A DNA stretch of 40,190 nucleotides from positions 1 through 40,190 of the forward strand of contig NZ_AXAY01000049.1 in the NCBI RefSeq assembly GCF_000473045.1, written 5' to 3'. This document shows, piece by piece, positions 8,554 through 17,248 of the stretch (the first letter of the stretch is position 1; each line of letters starts with the position of its first letter). The notes under the pieces were generated by a model. The model ran no database searches and was not told the origin of the DNA. It was given only the letters and a program-made list of their open reading frames with translations. Both the position numbers and the translations under genes were made by a program. This DNA comes from Bradyrhizobium sp. WSM3983. Its GTDB lineage: Bacteria; Pseudomonadota; Alphaproteobacteria; Rhizobiales; Xanthobacteraceae.

Positions 8554-9618
8554 ATGAGCCTGACACGTAGGACTCTCATCAAGGCCGGTGTATCCGCGGT
8601 TGGTTTCCCGACGATCATCAGCCCGGCTTGGTCGCAGGACACCAAGCAGCTGCACGTTGGCGTTTACAACTCCGCCCTGGGCAAACTGATCCAGAAGGAG
8701 GTCATTCCCAAGTTCGAAGCCGAGTTCAAATGCCGGGTCTTCACGATCGAGGGCGCAACGCTCTCCAACATCGCCGCGCTTCGGGCAACCCGCGATACGC
8801 CGCGGTTCAGCGTTATGATGATGGACGATGTCGGCATCCCCCAGGCCAAGCAGGAGGGCCTGGTCGGCAAACTCGACGCCGACAAGATCCCAAATCTTGC
8901 GAAGGTCTATCCGCGATATATCTTCGAGGACGGCTACGGCGTCGGATTCTCGATCTCCAGCGCGGCGATGTTCATCAATCCGCAGGTGACCAAGCCGCTC
9001 AAGAGCTATGAGGAGATCTTCGACGCGAAATATCGCAAGCAGATCCTCCTCAACACGCCCAAGAATACCCAGAGCGTGCTGATGCTCATCGTCGCGGCCT
9101 CGCTCGTCACGGGCAAGCCGTTGAAGGAAGCGCAATATCTGGTCGATCAAGGCTGGGAGAAGCTGGCGACGCTCAAGCCGAATGTCCTCACGATCTATGA
9201 CAGCGAGGCGCAGGTGCTCCAGGTGGCCCAGGGACAGGCGACGATTGGGGGCATCGAATATTCCAAGGCGATCTATCCGCACACCGCGAAGGGCCTGCCG
9301 CTCGATATGACCTTCCCGAAGGAGGGCGCATTCACCGGCATCAACAGCATGACGATCGTCAAGAATGCACCGGAGCCTGAGCTCGGAGCCGCTTTCATCA
9401 ACCGCATCCTGGACCCGGCGGTCGCCAGGATGCTGTCGGAGCAGACGCTGAGCGCGCCCTCGGTCAGCGGAATCGATTTCAAGCCTGAGACGGCAAAATT
9501 CCTCGCCTATCCCGATACGAAGGCAACCGATCTCGGGCTCTTCACGCCGGACTGGAATTTCATCGTCCCGCGCCGCGGTCCGTGGCTGGAGAAGTATAAC
9601 GAAGTGTTCACGAGCTGA
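8554..9618 (+). CDS. ABC importer solute-binding protein, PotD-like, Tat-type signal
   Basis: A 354-residue periplasmic binding protein of the extracellular solute-binding family 1/PotD kind. The N-terminus TRRTLIKAG followed by a hydrophobic stretch ending at PAWSQD is a twin-arginine signal peptide, so the protein is probably exported folded. The mature part (LHVGVYNSALGKLIQKEV onward) and the C-terminal GINSMTIVKNAPEPELGAAF are typical. It captures the substrate for the two permeases just upstream. The ligand cannot be read from sequence. A purine-rich GATGGAGA precedes the ATG. Confidence 0.88.
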   Translation: MSLTRRTLIKAGVSAVGFPTIISPAWSQDTKQLHVGVYNSALGKLIQKEVIPKFEAEFKCRVFTIEGATLSNIAALRATRDTPRFSVMMMDDVGIPQAKQEGLVGKLDADKIPNLAKVYPRYIFEDGYGVGFSISSAAMFINPQVTKPLKSYEEIFDAKYRKQILLNTPKNTQSVLMLIVAASLVTGKPLKEAQYLVDQGWEKLATLKPNVLTIYDSEAQVLQVAQGQATIGGIEYSKAIYPHTAKGLPLDMTFPKEGAFTGINSMTIVKNAPEPELGAAFINRILDPAVARMLSEQTLSAPSVSGIDFKPETAKFLAYPDTKATDLGLFTPDWNFIVPRRGPWLEKYNEVFTS

Positions 9619-9629
9619 GCGGGGCCGTC

Positions 9630-10724
9630 ATGAAATCTTCAGAAGTCAGGCTTGAGCGCCTCAGCAAGGAATACGGCCGCACGGTCGCAGTCGACAACGT
9701 GTCGCTCGCGATCGAGCCGGGGCACATGGTCGCTTTACTGGGTCCGAGCGGATGCGGCAAGACGACCTGCCTCCGCATGATTGCGGGACTGATCCGTCCG
9801 ACATCCGGCGACGTCTTCGTGAACGACAAGAGGATGACCGACGTGCCGGTGCATCGCCGCAACGTCGGGATGCTGTTCCAGAACTATGCCTTGTTCCCTC
9901 ATCTGACTGTCGAGGAGAACATCGTATTCGGCCTGGAGATGCGCGGCATGTCCAAGGCGGATGCCGCGAGGAAGGTGAGCGAAGCTCTCAGCCTGGTCCA
10001 GCTGTCGAACTTCGGAAAGCGCTATCCGGCCCAGCTCTCCGGCGGTCAGCAACAGCGCGTCGCGCTGGGGCGTGCCCTGGTGATCGAGCCGGCAATGCTG
10101 CTGCTCGACGAGCCGCTCGGGGCGCTCGACAAGGGGCTTCGCGAGAGCATGCAGGTCGAGCTGCGCGCTCTGCAGCGCAGGCTTGGCCTGACCACCATCA
10201 TGGTGACCCACGATCAGGACGAAGCGCTGACCATGGCTGACAAGATCGTGGTGATGCGCGATGGCAAGCTCGAGCAGGTCGGCTCGGCCACCGAAATCTA
10301 CCAGCGCCCGGCCTCGAAATTCGTCGCGCAGTTCATCGGTGCCTCAAACCTGTTTGAAGGTCCGGTCGAGCAGCGCAACGGCAGTGGAGCGGTCATTCGC
10401 GTGTCGCCCGAATTGAGCCTTCAGGTCGACCAGCTTCCCGCCTCGGCAAGCGACGCGATGGTCTCGATCAGGCCCGAGGCCATCATCGTCGAGAGGGCTG
10501 GTCAGGCCTCGTCGGCGCAACGGGCGAACAGCGTGATGGCGCGTGTCGACCAGGCGATCTATCGCGGCTTCGTCAGTCACTATTACCTCAGGACGCCGAG
10601 TGGCGGGCAGATCATCGTGTTCGAGCAGAATCAGTCGCAACAGGCGGGACTTCGATACGCCGTGGGCGAGGAGGTTGTCGCGCGGTGGGAATCGCCAAGC
10701 AATCATATCATTGCCCGTCACTGA
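9630..10724 (+). CDS. ABC importer ATPase, PotA-like
   Basis: A 364-residue ATP-binding subunit. The Walker A motif GPSGCGKT is near residue 41, the Q-loop sits in FQNYALFPH, the signature is LSGGQQQR, Walker B is LLLDEP, and the switch histidine is in THDQDEA. A C-terminal TOBE-like region (about residues 245-360) fits the spermidine/iron/molybdate class. It completes a four-gene importer in the order permease, permease, binding protein, ATPase. It follows the binding-protein gene after 11 bases and is separated from pxpB by 137 bases. Confidence 0.92.
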   Translation: MKSSEVRLERLSKEYGRTVAVDNVSLAIEPGHMVALLGPSGCGKTTCLRMIAGLIRPTSGDVFVNDKRMTDVPVHRRNVGMLFQNYALFPHLTVEENIVFGLEMRGMSKADAARKVSEALSLVQLSNFGKRYPAQLSGGQQQRVALGRALVIEPAMLLLDEPLGALDKGLRESMQVELRALQRRLGLTTIMVTHDQDEALTMADKIVVMRDGKLEQVGSATEIYQRPASKFVAQFIGASNLFEGPVEQRNGSGAVIRVSPELSLQVDQLPASASDAMVSIRPEAIIVERAGQASSAQRANSVMARVDQAIYRGFVSHYYLRTPSGGQIIVFEQNQSQQAGLRYAVGEEVVARWESPSNHIIARH

Positions 10725-10861
10725 CGCTCGAGACGGGCGCAGCGGGTGCGGGCAATCGACATCCCTTATACCCGCAGACGAACATCGTCTTGGATCGACT
10801 TGGGCTGTTTGGTTAGAACTGGAGACGGTGGCGCCGCAGGCGTTGGACCAGCGAGGCCCTT

Positions 10862-11557
10862 TTGTCGATTAATCAGCCCAGCGCTCCCCTTGTCGGCGCG
10901 ATCGAGAAAAGCCCGAAGATCAGCCTGATCGGCACGCTTGCGATGCTGGTCGAGGCGCCGGGTGACTTTGACCTGATTCAACAGGGACGCATCTGGGCGC
11001 TCGCGGATGCTGCGTCGTCCTGGCCGAACGTCCAGGAAACCGTCATCGGCGTCACCAATGTGATGCTGGTATTCGAGCAGCCGCCTGCTGATATCGGCAT
11101 GCTCGGCGCTTCGATCGCCGAGCTGTGGCATCGCTTGCCCGGCCGCAAGGCCGACGGCAAGGTCATCGAAATTCCTGTGATCTATGGCGGCGAGCTCGGC
11201 TTCGACTTGCCGGCGGTCGCGAAGCACACCGGATTGCCGCCGCGCGAGGTCATCAGAATTCATAGCGAGGGCGATTACACGGTCTGCGCCGTCGCGAGCT
11301 CGCCGGGGTTTGGTTATCTCCACGGCCTCGATCCGCGCATCCACATGCCGCGCAAATCGGTGCCCTCGCTCAACATGCGCGCGGGTTCGGTGACCATCGG
11401 CGGGCTGCAGACGGGCGTCGCGGCGCTGTCGAGCCCCAATGGATGGAACGCCATCGGCTGGGCCTCTGTCACCATGTTCGATCCGCAGCGCCAGCAACCG
11501 TCTCTCATGCTGCCGGGGGACCGTGTCAGATTCAGGATCGATCGGATCGAGCTATGA
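10862..11557 (+). CDS. pxpB: PxpB/KipI (AHS1) family carboxyltransferase subunit, copy 1
   Basis: A 231-residue AHS1-domain protein. The family signature is present as SPGFGYLHGLDPRI and later AGSVTIGGLQTGV. AHS1 with its AHS2 partner forms the carboxyltransferase domain of urea carboxylase, and, as PxpB and PxpC, two of the three parts of bacterial ATP-dependent 5-oxoprolinase. The start appears to be a TTG at 10862; no ATG or GTG lies suitably between it and the first conserved segment (ISLIGTLAML). It overlaps pxpC by four bases (ATGA). A paralogue lies at 14726-15415. Confidence 0.85.
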   Translation: MSINQPSAPLVGAIEKSPKISLIGTLAMLVEAPGDFDLIQQGRIWALADAASSWPNVQETVIGVTNVMLVFEQPPADIGMLGASIAELWHRLPGRKADGKVIEIPVIYGGELGFDLPAVAKHTGLPPREVIRIHSEGDYTVCAVASSPGFGYLHGLDPRIHMPRKSVPSLNMRAGSVTIGGLQTGVAALSSPNGWNAIGWASVTMFDPQRQQPSLMLPGDRVRFRIDRIEL

Positions 11558-12531
11558 TCGAGATCCTGACCAGCCCTGCCTTCAATACGATCCAGGATCT
11601 CGGCCGGCATGGCGCGCGCGGCATCGGGGTAAGCACGTCCGGCGCCATGGATCCCGTCGCGCTCGCGGCCGGAAATGCGCTGCTCGGCAATGAGGATGAC
11701 GCGGCCGGCATCGAGATCCAGACGTTTCCGTTCCGCCTGCGTTTCCAGAAGGACACGACATTTGCGCTCACCGGCGCCGATCACGTCTCGACGCTGGCCG
11801 GATTATCCTTGCGTCCGTGGTGGTGCAAGCAGGCGAGGGCTGGCGACATTCTTGCGATCGGAACGCCGCGCCGCGGTGCGCGCGTCTACGCGACGTTCGG
11901 GGGCGGCCTCGACGTTCCGCAGGTGCTGGGTTCGCGCAGCACGCATCTGCGCGCCGGCTTCGGTGGGCTCGAGGGGCGAAGCTTGCAGACGGGCGACGTC
12001 GTTCCGGTCGGCAGGCCGCCGCGAGAGGCCGCCCGCCGTTTCGACTTCGGTGCCGCGCCGCCGGACGTCGCGATCCCAGGCGCCGGCCGGCGAGATGACG
12101 GCGTGCTGCCGATACGCGTGATGCGGGCCGGTGAATATGATCTGTTTTCAGAGGCGATGCAGGCGAGGCTCTGGTCCACTGCGTGGAAGGTCAGCGCCCG
12201 GAGCGACCGCGGCGGATACCGTCTCACTGGAGACAAGTTGACATTGGATGCGCCGATCGAGATGCGCTCGCATGGCGTCGTGGCCGGCGTCGTGCAGGTG
12301 CCGCCGTCCGGCGAGCCGATCATCCAGATGAGCGACGCCAACACGGCAGGCGGCTATCCCAAGATCGCGGCCGTGATTCAGGCCGATCTCTGGCGCCTGG
12401 GCCAGGCGGCGCCAGGATCATTCATCGCCTTCAGCGAGGTGAGCTACCAGGACGCGGTCGCGGCCATGGCTCCCGTCAGTGACTATCTCGCCAGCTTGCG
12501 GGCTGTCGCGGATCTCTATCGCCAGCTTTGA
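11554..12531 (+). CDS. pxpC: PxpC/KipA (AHS2) family carboxyltransferase subunit, copy 1
   Basis: A 325-residue AHS2-domain protein, the partner of PxpB. The hallmark N-terminal NTIQDLGRHGARGIGVSTSG, then GAMDPVAL, is clear, as are LGSRSTHLR and the C-terminal GGYPKIAAVIQADLWRLGQ. The ATG at 11554 overlaps the stop of pxpB as ATGA, which settles the start against a longer upstream frame. In the known system PxpBC, with PxpA, opens a lactam ring at the cost of ATP. The paralogue at 13752-14729 is similarly built. Confidence 0.88.
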   Translation: MIEILTSPAFNTIQDLGRHGARGIGVSTSGAMDPVALAAGNALLGNEDDAAGIEIQTFPFRLRFQKDTTFALTGADHVSTLAGLSLRPWWCKQARAGDILAIGTPRRGARVYATFGGGLDVPQVLGSRSTHLRAGFGGLEGRSLQTGDVVPVGRPPREAARRFDFGAAPPDVAIPGAGRRDDGVLPIRVMRAGEYDLFSEAMQARLWSTAWKVSARSDRGGYRLTGDKLTLDAPIEMRSHGVVAGVVQVPPSGEPIIQMSDANTAGGYPKIAAVIQADLWRLGQAAPGSFIAFSEVSYQDAVAAMAPVSDYLASLRAVADLYRQL

Positions 12532-12566
12532 GTGAACGTCAACGAGAACAAGAGCAGGGTGCGAAC

Positions 12567-13334
12567 ATGAAAGTCGGCATCAATTCGGACATGGGCGAAG
12601 GCTTCGGCAACTATCGCATCTGCGACGACGAGGCGCTGATGGGCATCGTCTCGTCCGCCAACGTGGCGTGCGGTTTCCACGCCGGCGATCCCATGATCAT
12701 GGATCGCATGGTCCGCTTGGCAAAGCGGAAGGGAGTCGAGGTCGGCGCCCATCCGGGCCTGCCCGACCTGCTTGGATTTGGCCGCCGCGCGATCCAGATG
12801 GATGCCGCCGAACTCGAGAAGCATATGGTCTATCAGATCGGCGCCTTGCAGGCGATCGCGGCCAATGCCGGCCATCGCGTGACCCATGTCAGCTTCCACG
12901 CCGCGATGGGCAATATGGTCAACGCGGACCCCGACATAGCTGATGTCGTCGCGCGCGCGATCGCGACCATCAACCGCGATTTCATCGTGTTCTCGCAGCC
13001 CGACGCCGAGATCGTGCGCGCCGCGCGCGGGGTCGGCTTGCGCGTCCTGACGTTGTTCCTGGCCGATCGGGCGTATGACGAGAACGCCCATCTGGTCTCC
13101 CGCAAGCTTCCCAATTCCGTCATCACCTCGCAGGAAGCGGTGGCTGAGCGGGTCAAGCGGTTCCTGGATAGCGGAACCGTGAAGACCATCGAAGGCAAGT
13201 CGATCAAGATCGAGGCCCGCTCGATCCTGATCCACAGCGACACGCCTGGATCCGTCAATCTCGCCCGCACAGTTCGCCGCGTGATCAAACAGGGCGGCGG
13301 CGAAGTCACGCCTGCAACTGTACTGCTCAATTGA
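12567..13334 (+). CDS. PxpA (LamB/YcsF) family protein with altered active-site motifs
   Basis: A 255-residue LamB/YcsF protein. The N-terminus GINSDMGEGFGNY, ANVACGFHAGDP and GAHPGLPDLLGFGRR match 5-oxoprolinase subunit A. Three usually conserved blocks differ. KPHG.LYN is SFHAAMGN, so lysine is serine. EVFADR is LFLADR, so glutamate is leucine. The later HGD is HSD. These are family positions as I recall them from E. coli PxpA. The ATG at 12567, preceded by AGCAGGGTG, is preferred to a TTG at 12528 that overlaps pxpC. The gene ends in a palindromic overlap with the convergent gene. It may act on a compound other than 5-oxoproline. Confidence 0.85.
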   Translation: MKVGINSDMGEGFGNYRICDDEALMGIVSSANVACGFHAGDPMIMDRMVRLAKRKGVEVGAHPGLPDLLGFGRRAIQMDAAELEKHMVYQIGALQAIAANAGHRVTHVSFHAAMGNMVNADPDIADVVARAIATINRDFIVFSQPDAEIVRAARGVGLRVLTLFLADRAYDENAHLVSRKLPNSVITSQEAVAERVKRFLDSGTVKTIEGKSIKIEARSILIHSDTPGSVNLARTVRRVIKQGGGEVTPATVLLN

Positions 13335-13335
13335 G
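13326..13335. repeat. Palindromic tail-to-tail stop overlap
   Basis: CTCAATTGAG is a perfect ten-base palindrome containing the stop codons of both convergent genes, so each protein ends in Leu-Asn. The coding regions overlap by eight bases and leave no room for a terminator between them. Confidence 0.95.
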
Positions 13336-13761
13336 CGGGTTGCTTGGCGCGTGCGGAAGGATGCGCACGATCGGAGTGCCGTAGCCGACCATGGCGCCGT
13401 TTTCCGCGATCACGGCATCGACGATGCCCGCCGTGGGCGCAACGACGGGTGCATACAATAGCCCGATCTTCACCAGGCCGAGCATCGCGCCAGCCTCGAT
13501 GCGCTGGCCGGGCGCGACGAACGGCTTGTCCTGCCAGGGATGAGCCGCACGGAAATGTCCTGCGACATCGGCTTTCGCCGTGACGAAATGATCTGCGGCG
13601 GGGGCGGTTGCGGCCGCAGGCGATGCAGACGCTGCGATCCGGGGCCTCGTGTCCACAACGAGCTTCAGGGTCAGTCCCGGCTCCTCGATCTCGATCGTGT
13701 CGACACCGGAGTTTTCGAGGATCTGCGCCAGGCGCGCGATATCGGTTGTCTCTATCGGCAT
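13327..13761 (-). CDS. Biotin/lipoyl carrier-like protein lacking the biotinylated lysine
   Basis: A 144-residue homologue of biotin carboxyl carrier protein. The N-terminal helix (TDIARLAQILENSGVDTIEI) and a proline/alanine-rich linker resemble AccB. The C-terminal hammerhead fold is recognisable in FVAPGQRIEAGAMLGLVK through TAGIVDAVIAENGAMVGYG. In AccB the loop reads IVEAMKM; here the aligned stretch is LVKIGLLY, with leucine where the modified lysine should be. It therefore should not carry biotin and may be a structural or adaptor subunit. The ATG at 13761 overlaps the preceding pxpC copy by ten bases. A longer upstream frame is a shadow of that gene. Confidence 0.8.
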   Translation of the reverse strand: MPIETTDIARLAQILENSGVDTIEIEEPGLTLKLVVDTRPRIAASASPAAATAPAADHFVTAKADVAGHFRAAHPWQDKPFVAPGQRIEAGAMLGLVKIGLLYAPVVAPTAGIVDAVIAENGAMVGYGTPIVRILPHAPSNPLN

Positions 13762-14729
13762 GTTCGGGTCTCCTCGACAAGACGCATGTTGGCTCTTAGC
13801 CGGTCGAGATAGGCCGACATCTCGTCTTCGGCTGCAAGCGCATCGCTGTAGGCGGTCTGCTCGAACCGCAGCTTGCCGCCGAGCCGCGCCTGCCCGACGC
13901 GCCACAGGTCGGCCCCGATCACGGTCGCGATCTTCGGATAGCCGCCGGATGTCTGCGCATCTCGCATCTGGATGATGGGCTGTCCGTTGGGGGGCATCTG
14001 GATAACACCCGGAACGATGCCGTGCGAGCGCTTTTCGACCGGCTCTTTCGGCTTCACTGCGGGGCCTTGCAGGCGGTAGCCGTAGCGATTGCTTTGGGGC
14101 GTGATTGTCCAGCTGCTGGACCAGAACAAGTCCTGCGCCGTGGCGTCGAACGCGTCATATTCACCGGCAACGATGACCCTGACGATGGTCTCGTCCGCAG
14201 CAGCGTTCGGCCGTGCCAGCGTGATGCCGGCGGGCTCGATCCCGAGCTCGCCAATGGCAGCGGTGGACGCAGCGCAGGGCAGGATGTCGCCCACCCGCAG
14301 CGGCCGTCCGTGCAAGCCGCCGAACTCGCCGCGAAACTGTGTGCTGCGCGAGCCCAGCACCATCGGCACGTCGATGCCGCCGCTGACGGCCAGGTAGCTT
14401 CGTGCGCCGTGAGACATCGCCTTGATGTTCAGAATATCTCCGGCGCGCGCATACGAGCGCCACCACGGCGGAATGGCGCGTCCTGCGATCTCGGCCGCGA
14501 CGGCGGCGCCGGTGAGCGCAAAAGCGATGTTCCGATCGAAGCGGACCCTGAACGGCATCATCGGGATTTCGACGGCGGCGGCATTCTCGTCATTGCCGAG
14601 CAGGATGTTGCCGGCGCGCAGCGCGACATCGTCCATCGCACCCGACGTGCCAACCCCGAAGCGGTACTGGTCGAAGCGCCCGAGATCCTGGATGCTTGCG
14701 GGACCCGTGACTGACAGGATCTCGATCAA
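13752..14729 (-). CDS. PxpC/KipA (AHS2) family carboxyltransferase subunit, copy 2
   Basis: A 325-residue AHS2 protein, paralogous to the one at 11554. It shows SIQDLGRFDQYRFGVGTSG, LGSRSTQFRGEFGGLHGR and GGYPKIATVIGADLWRVGQ. The start is taken as a TTG at 14727-14729 that overlaps the stop of the PxpB paralogue (TTGA), mirroring the ATGA overlap in copy 1. The open frame extends further upstream, but that part only shadows the PxpB gene. With biotin carboxylase and carrier genes in the same operon, this pair looks like the carboxyltransferase of a split urea-carboxylase-type enzyme rather than a stand-alone 5-oxoprolinase. Confidence 0.87.
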   Translation of the reverse strand: MIEILSVTGPASIQDLGRFDQYRFGVGTSGAMDDVALRAGNILLGNDENAAAVEIPMMPFRVRFDRNIAFALTGAAVAAEIAGRAIPPWWRSYARAGDILNIKAMSHGARSYLAVSGGIDVPMVLGSRSTQFRGEFGGLHGRPLRVGDILPCAASTAAIGELGIEPAGITLARPNAAADETIVRVIVAGEYDAFDATAQDLFWSSSWTITPQSNRYGYRLQGPAVKPKEPVEKRSHGIVPGVIQMPPNGQPIIQMRDAQTSGGYPKIATVIGADLWRVGQARLGGKLRFEQTAYSDALAAEDEMSAYLDRLRANMRLVEETRTCR

Positions 14730-15415
14730 CGGATCACCCGCTCGATCTCGAAACGGACCGTATCGCCCGGCGCGAGCGCGGCCGGCATTGGCCAGGATGG
14801 GTCGAAGAAAGTCCAGCTCGTGTGTCCGATAGCGTGCCAGCCGCTGGGGCCGGGCGAGGCGGAGACGCCGGTCTGCGACCCGCCGATCGAAACCGAGCCG
14901 CCCGCGGAGCGTTGCAATGGTGTCTGTCGTCGCGGCACGGTGATGCGCGGATCCATGCCGCCAAGGTAGCAATAGCCGGGATGGCTACCCAGCGCGAACA
15001 CCGTGTAGAGCGGCGCGGCATGGATCGCCACAACGTCATCGATGGACAGGCTGCAATGATCGGCGACGGACTGGAGCTGCGATCCGATCTCGCCGCCATA
15101 GGTGACCGGCAGCCTGATCTGGCGACCGCCGATGGCGAGGCCTTCCGCCGTATCCCAGCCGTCGTTGAGAGCGGAGATCAGGGCGTCGAGTTGGCGAGGA
15201 GGCGTTTCGAAGGTCAGCATCAGGTTGGTGATGCCGGGAACGGCTTCGCGGATGTCAGGCCATTTCGATGCCGTGGCGGCCAGTGTCCAGATGCGCCGCT
15301 GGTGCGCCACGTCGAATGCCCCGGGGGCCTCGAACAGGAGAGCCGATGTGCCGAGCAGGCTGATCCGCGGCCGGTCGGGCACCGTCATTGTGCGGCCACC
15401 TTCGCATTCATCCAA
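14726..15415 (-). CDS. PxpB/KipI (AHS1) family carboxyltransferase subunit, copy 2
   Basis: A 229-residue AHS1 protein. Signature segments are HPGYCYLGGMDPRIT and GGSVSIGGSQTGVSA, with LAPGDTVRFE near the end. It overlaps the end of the biotin carboxylase gene by 31 bases and its partner by four, so the three are tightly coupled. The start at 15415 gives an N-terminus (MDECEGGRTMTVPDRPRISL) about nine residues longer than copy 1 requires; an ATG ten codons in (15388) is a plausible alternative. The partner and neighbours suggest a role in moving a carboxyl group from biotin to an amide or lactam. Confidence 0.85.
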   Translation of the reverse strand: MDECEGGRTMTVPDRPRISLLGTSALLFEAPGAFDVAHQRRIWTLAATASKWPDIREAVPGITNLMLTFETPPRQLDALISALNDGWDTAEGLAIGGRQIRLPVTYGGEIGSQLQSVADHCSLSIDDVVAIHAAPLYTVFALGSHPGYCYLGGMDPRITVPRRQTPLQRSAGGSVSIGGSQTGVSASPGPSGWHAIGHTSWTFFDPSWPMPAALAPGDTVRFEIERVIR

Positions 15416-16740
15416 TGTTCGAGATGGTGGATATCGAAGCCGCCACGGCAGAACGTCGGGTCTGAAAGGATCGCCTGGTGCAAGGGCACGTTGGTCCGGA
15501 TGCCTTCGGCGCGCAGTTCGGACAAGGCGACGCGCGCGCGGGCCAGAGCCTCCTCGCGGGTGCTGCCGTGGGCGATCAGCTTGCCGACCAGGGAGTCATA
15601 GTGGCGCGGAACGGTGGCGCCCGCCGCGATATGGGAGTCGACGCGAATGCCGATGCCGCCGGGCACGTCCCAGCGCGTCACCGTGCCGGGCGAGGGCGTG
15701 AACGTGGCGGGGTCTTCGGCATTGATGCGGAATTCGACGGCATGGCCGACAGGCGCGATGTCGCCTTGCGCGATCCCCAGGTGCTCGCCGCGCGCAATGC
15801 GAATCTGTTCCTTGACGATGTCGATACCCGTCGTCATCTCGGTGACGGGATGCTCGACCTGGACGCGCGTGTTCATCTCGATGAAGAAGAACTGCCCGTT
15901 CTCGTAGAGGAACTCGAACGTGCCGGCGCCGCGATAGCCGATCCGCCGGCAGGCTTCGACGCAGCTCGAGCCGACCTGCTGGATCAGTGCGCGATCGATG
16001 CCCGGCGCGGGAGCTTCCTCGACGACTTTCTGGTTCCTGCGCTGGAGCGAGCAGTCGCGGTCACCGAGCCAGAGGTGGTTGTCGTGCTGATCGCACAGCA
16101 CCTGAATCTCGATATGACGCGGCTTCTCGAGGAATTTCTCGATATAGACCGCAGCGTTCCCGAAAGCCTTGCTGGCTTCCGCGCGCGTTAGCGCAAGCGC
16201 CTCGTCCAGCGCGTCTTCCTTGCGCACGATCCGCATGCCGCGGCCGCCGCCACCGCCGGCGGCCTTGATGATCACGGGATATCCGATGTTCCGCGCGATC
16301 GCGCGCACCTCCGCCGGATCATCCGGCAGGGCGCTATCCGGCCCGGGTACGCAAGGCACACCCGCCAGCCGCATCGCGCGCTTGGCGGCAATCTTGTCGC
16401 CCATGGTCCGGATGCACTCCGCGGGAGGGCCGATGAAGGTGAGATTGGCGCGCGCGACCCGATCGGCGAACTCCGCGCTTTCGGAGAGAAACCCGTAACC
16501 CGGGTGGATCGCCTGAGCGCCGCTGACCTCGGCCGCGAGCAGGATCGCCGCGACGTTGAGATAGGTGCTGTTCGCCGGAGCCGGTCCGATGCAGAGCGCC
16601 TGATCGGCGAGCGCGACATAGCGCGCGTCGCTGTCCGCTTCCGAGTGGATGACGACGGTCTTGAGACCCATGGCCCGACAGGCACGCTGGATTCGGAGCG
16701 CGATCTCGCCACGGTTGGCAATCAGGACCTTGTCGAACAT
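15385..16740 (-). CDS. accC: Biotin carboxylase (AccC-like)
   Basis: A 451-residue biotin carboxylase, the usual length for AccC. The N-terminus FDKVLIANRGEIALRI, the ATP-grasp glycine loop AAGGGGGRGMR, the RDCSLQRRNQKVVEEAPAP segment, and EMNTRVQVEHPVTEM are all present, so the enzyme should be active. It carboxylates the biotin of a carrier protein using ATP and bicarbonate. It directly follows the carrier gene (stop and start share 16740) and overlaps the AHS1 gene. Placement beside AHS1/AHS2 rather than AccAD-type genes indicates an amide or lactam carboxylase, not fatty-acid synthesis. Confidence 0.92.
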   Translation of the reverse strand: MFDKVLIANRGEIALRIQRACRAMGLKTVVIHSEADSDARYVALADQALCIGPAPANSTYLNVAAILLAAEVSGAQAIHPGYGFLSESAEFADRVARANLTFIGPPAECIRTMGDKIAAKRAMRLAGVPCVPGPDSALPDDPAEVRAIARNIGYPVIIKAAGGGGGRGMRIVRKEDALDEALALTRAEASKAFGNAAVYIEKFLEKPRHIEIQVLCDQHDNHLWLGDRDCSLQRRNQKVVEEAPAPGIDRALIQQVGSSCVEACRRIGYRGAGTFEFLYENGQFFFIEMNTRVQVEHPVTEMTTGIDIVKEQIRIARGEHLGIAQGDIAPVGHAVEFRINAEDPATFTPSPGTVTRWDVPGGIGIRVDSHIAAGATVPRHYDSLVGKLIAHGSTREEALARARVALSELRAEGIRTNVPLHQAILSDPTFCRGGFDIHHLEHWMNAKVAAQ

Positions 16741-17204
16741 CAGGATGAACCCGCAGGACCGATCCGGAACAGCGCTTGCCCCGCTGCGATCTCGTCACCG
16801 TTCTCGGCAAGGACCGCAAGCAGGACACCGGACGTCTCGGCGGCGATGTCGATGAAGGTCTTCATCGCCTCGATGATGCATATCTTTTGCCCGGCCTCGA
16901 TCCTCGCGCCGACCTCGACCAGCGGTGGCTCGTCCGGCGCTGCAGACCGGTAGAACACGCCGTGCATCGGCGCGGAGACGACGATATCGGCGGGGGCGCC
17001 GGGCGCTGGGCCATCCTTATGAGCGGCGGAAGGAGTTTGCGGATCGCTTCCGCCGGCAGGGCGAGCCGGGGCCGGCGGCGCTTCCGCAGACGGGCGCTTG
17101 AGGATGCGGATGCGGGTTCCGTCTTGCGTCAGGTCCAGCTCCGCGATGGACGAGCGGGCAACCAGATCCACGAGTTGTTCGATCCTGGTGAAATCCACGG
17201 TCAC
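16740..17204 (-). CDS. accB: Biotin carboxyl carrier protein (AccB-like)
   Basis: A 154-residue carrier. An N-terminal helical part (DFTRIEQLVDLVARSSIAEL) is followed by a proline/alanine-rich linker (about residues 35-70) and a biotinyl domain with IIEAMKTFIDIAAE, where the lysine of MK is the biotin site. This is the only carrier in the window with that lysine, so it is the likely mobile arm for both the biotin carboxylase just downstream and the AHS1/AHS2 pair. The gene is 44 bases downstream of the SDR. Confidence 0.9.
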   Translation of the reverse strand: MTVDFTRIEQLVDLVARSSIAELDLTQDGTRIRILKRPSAEAPPAPARPAGGSDPQTPSAAHKDGPAPGAPADIVVSAPMHGVFYRSAAPDEPPLVEVGARIEAGQKICIIEAMKTFIDIAAETSGVLLAVLAENGDEIAAGQALFRIGPAGSS

Positions 17205-17248
17205 GCTCCGCGTTGACGGCCTATCGCGTTCGGGGCGCCACGCATTGC

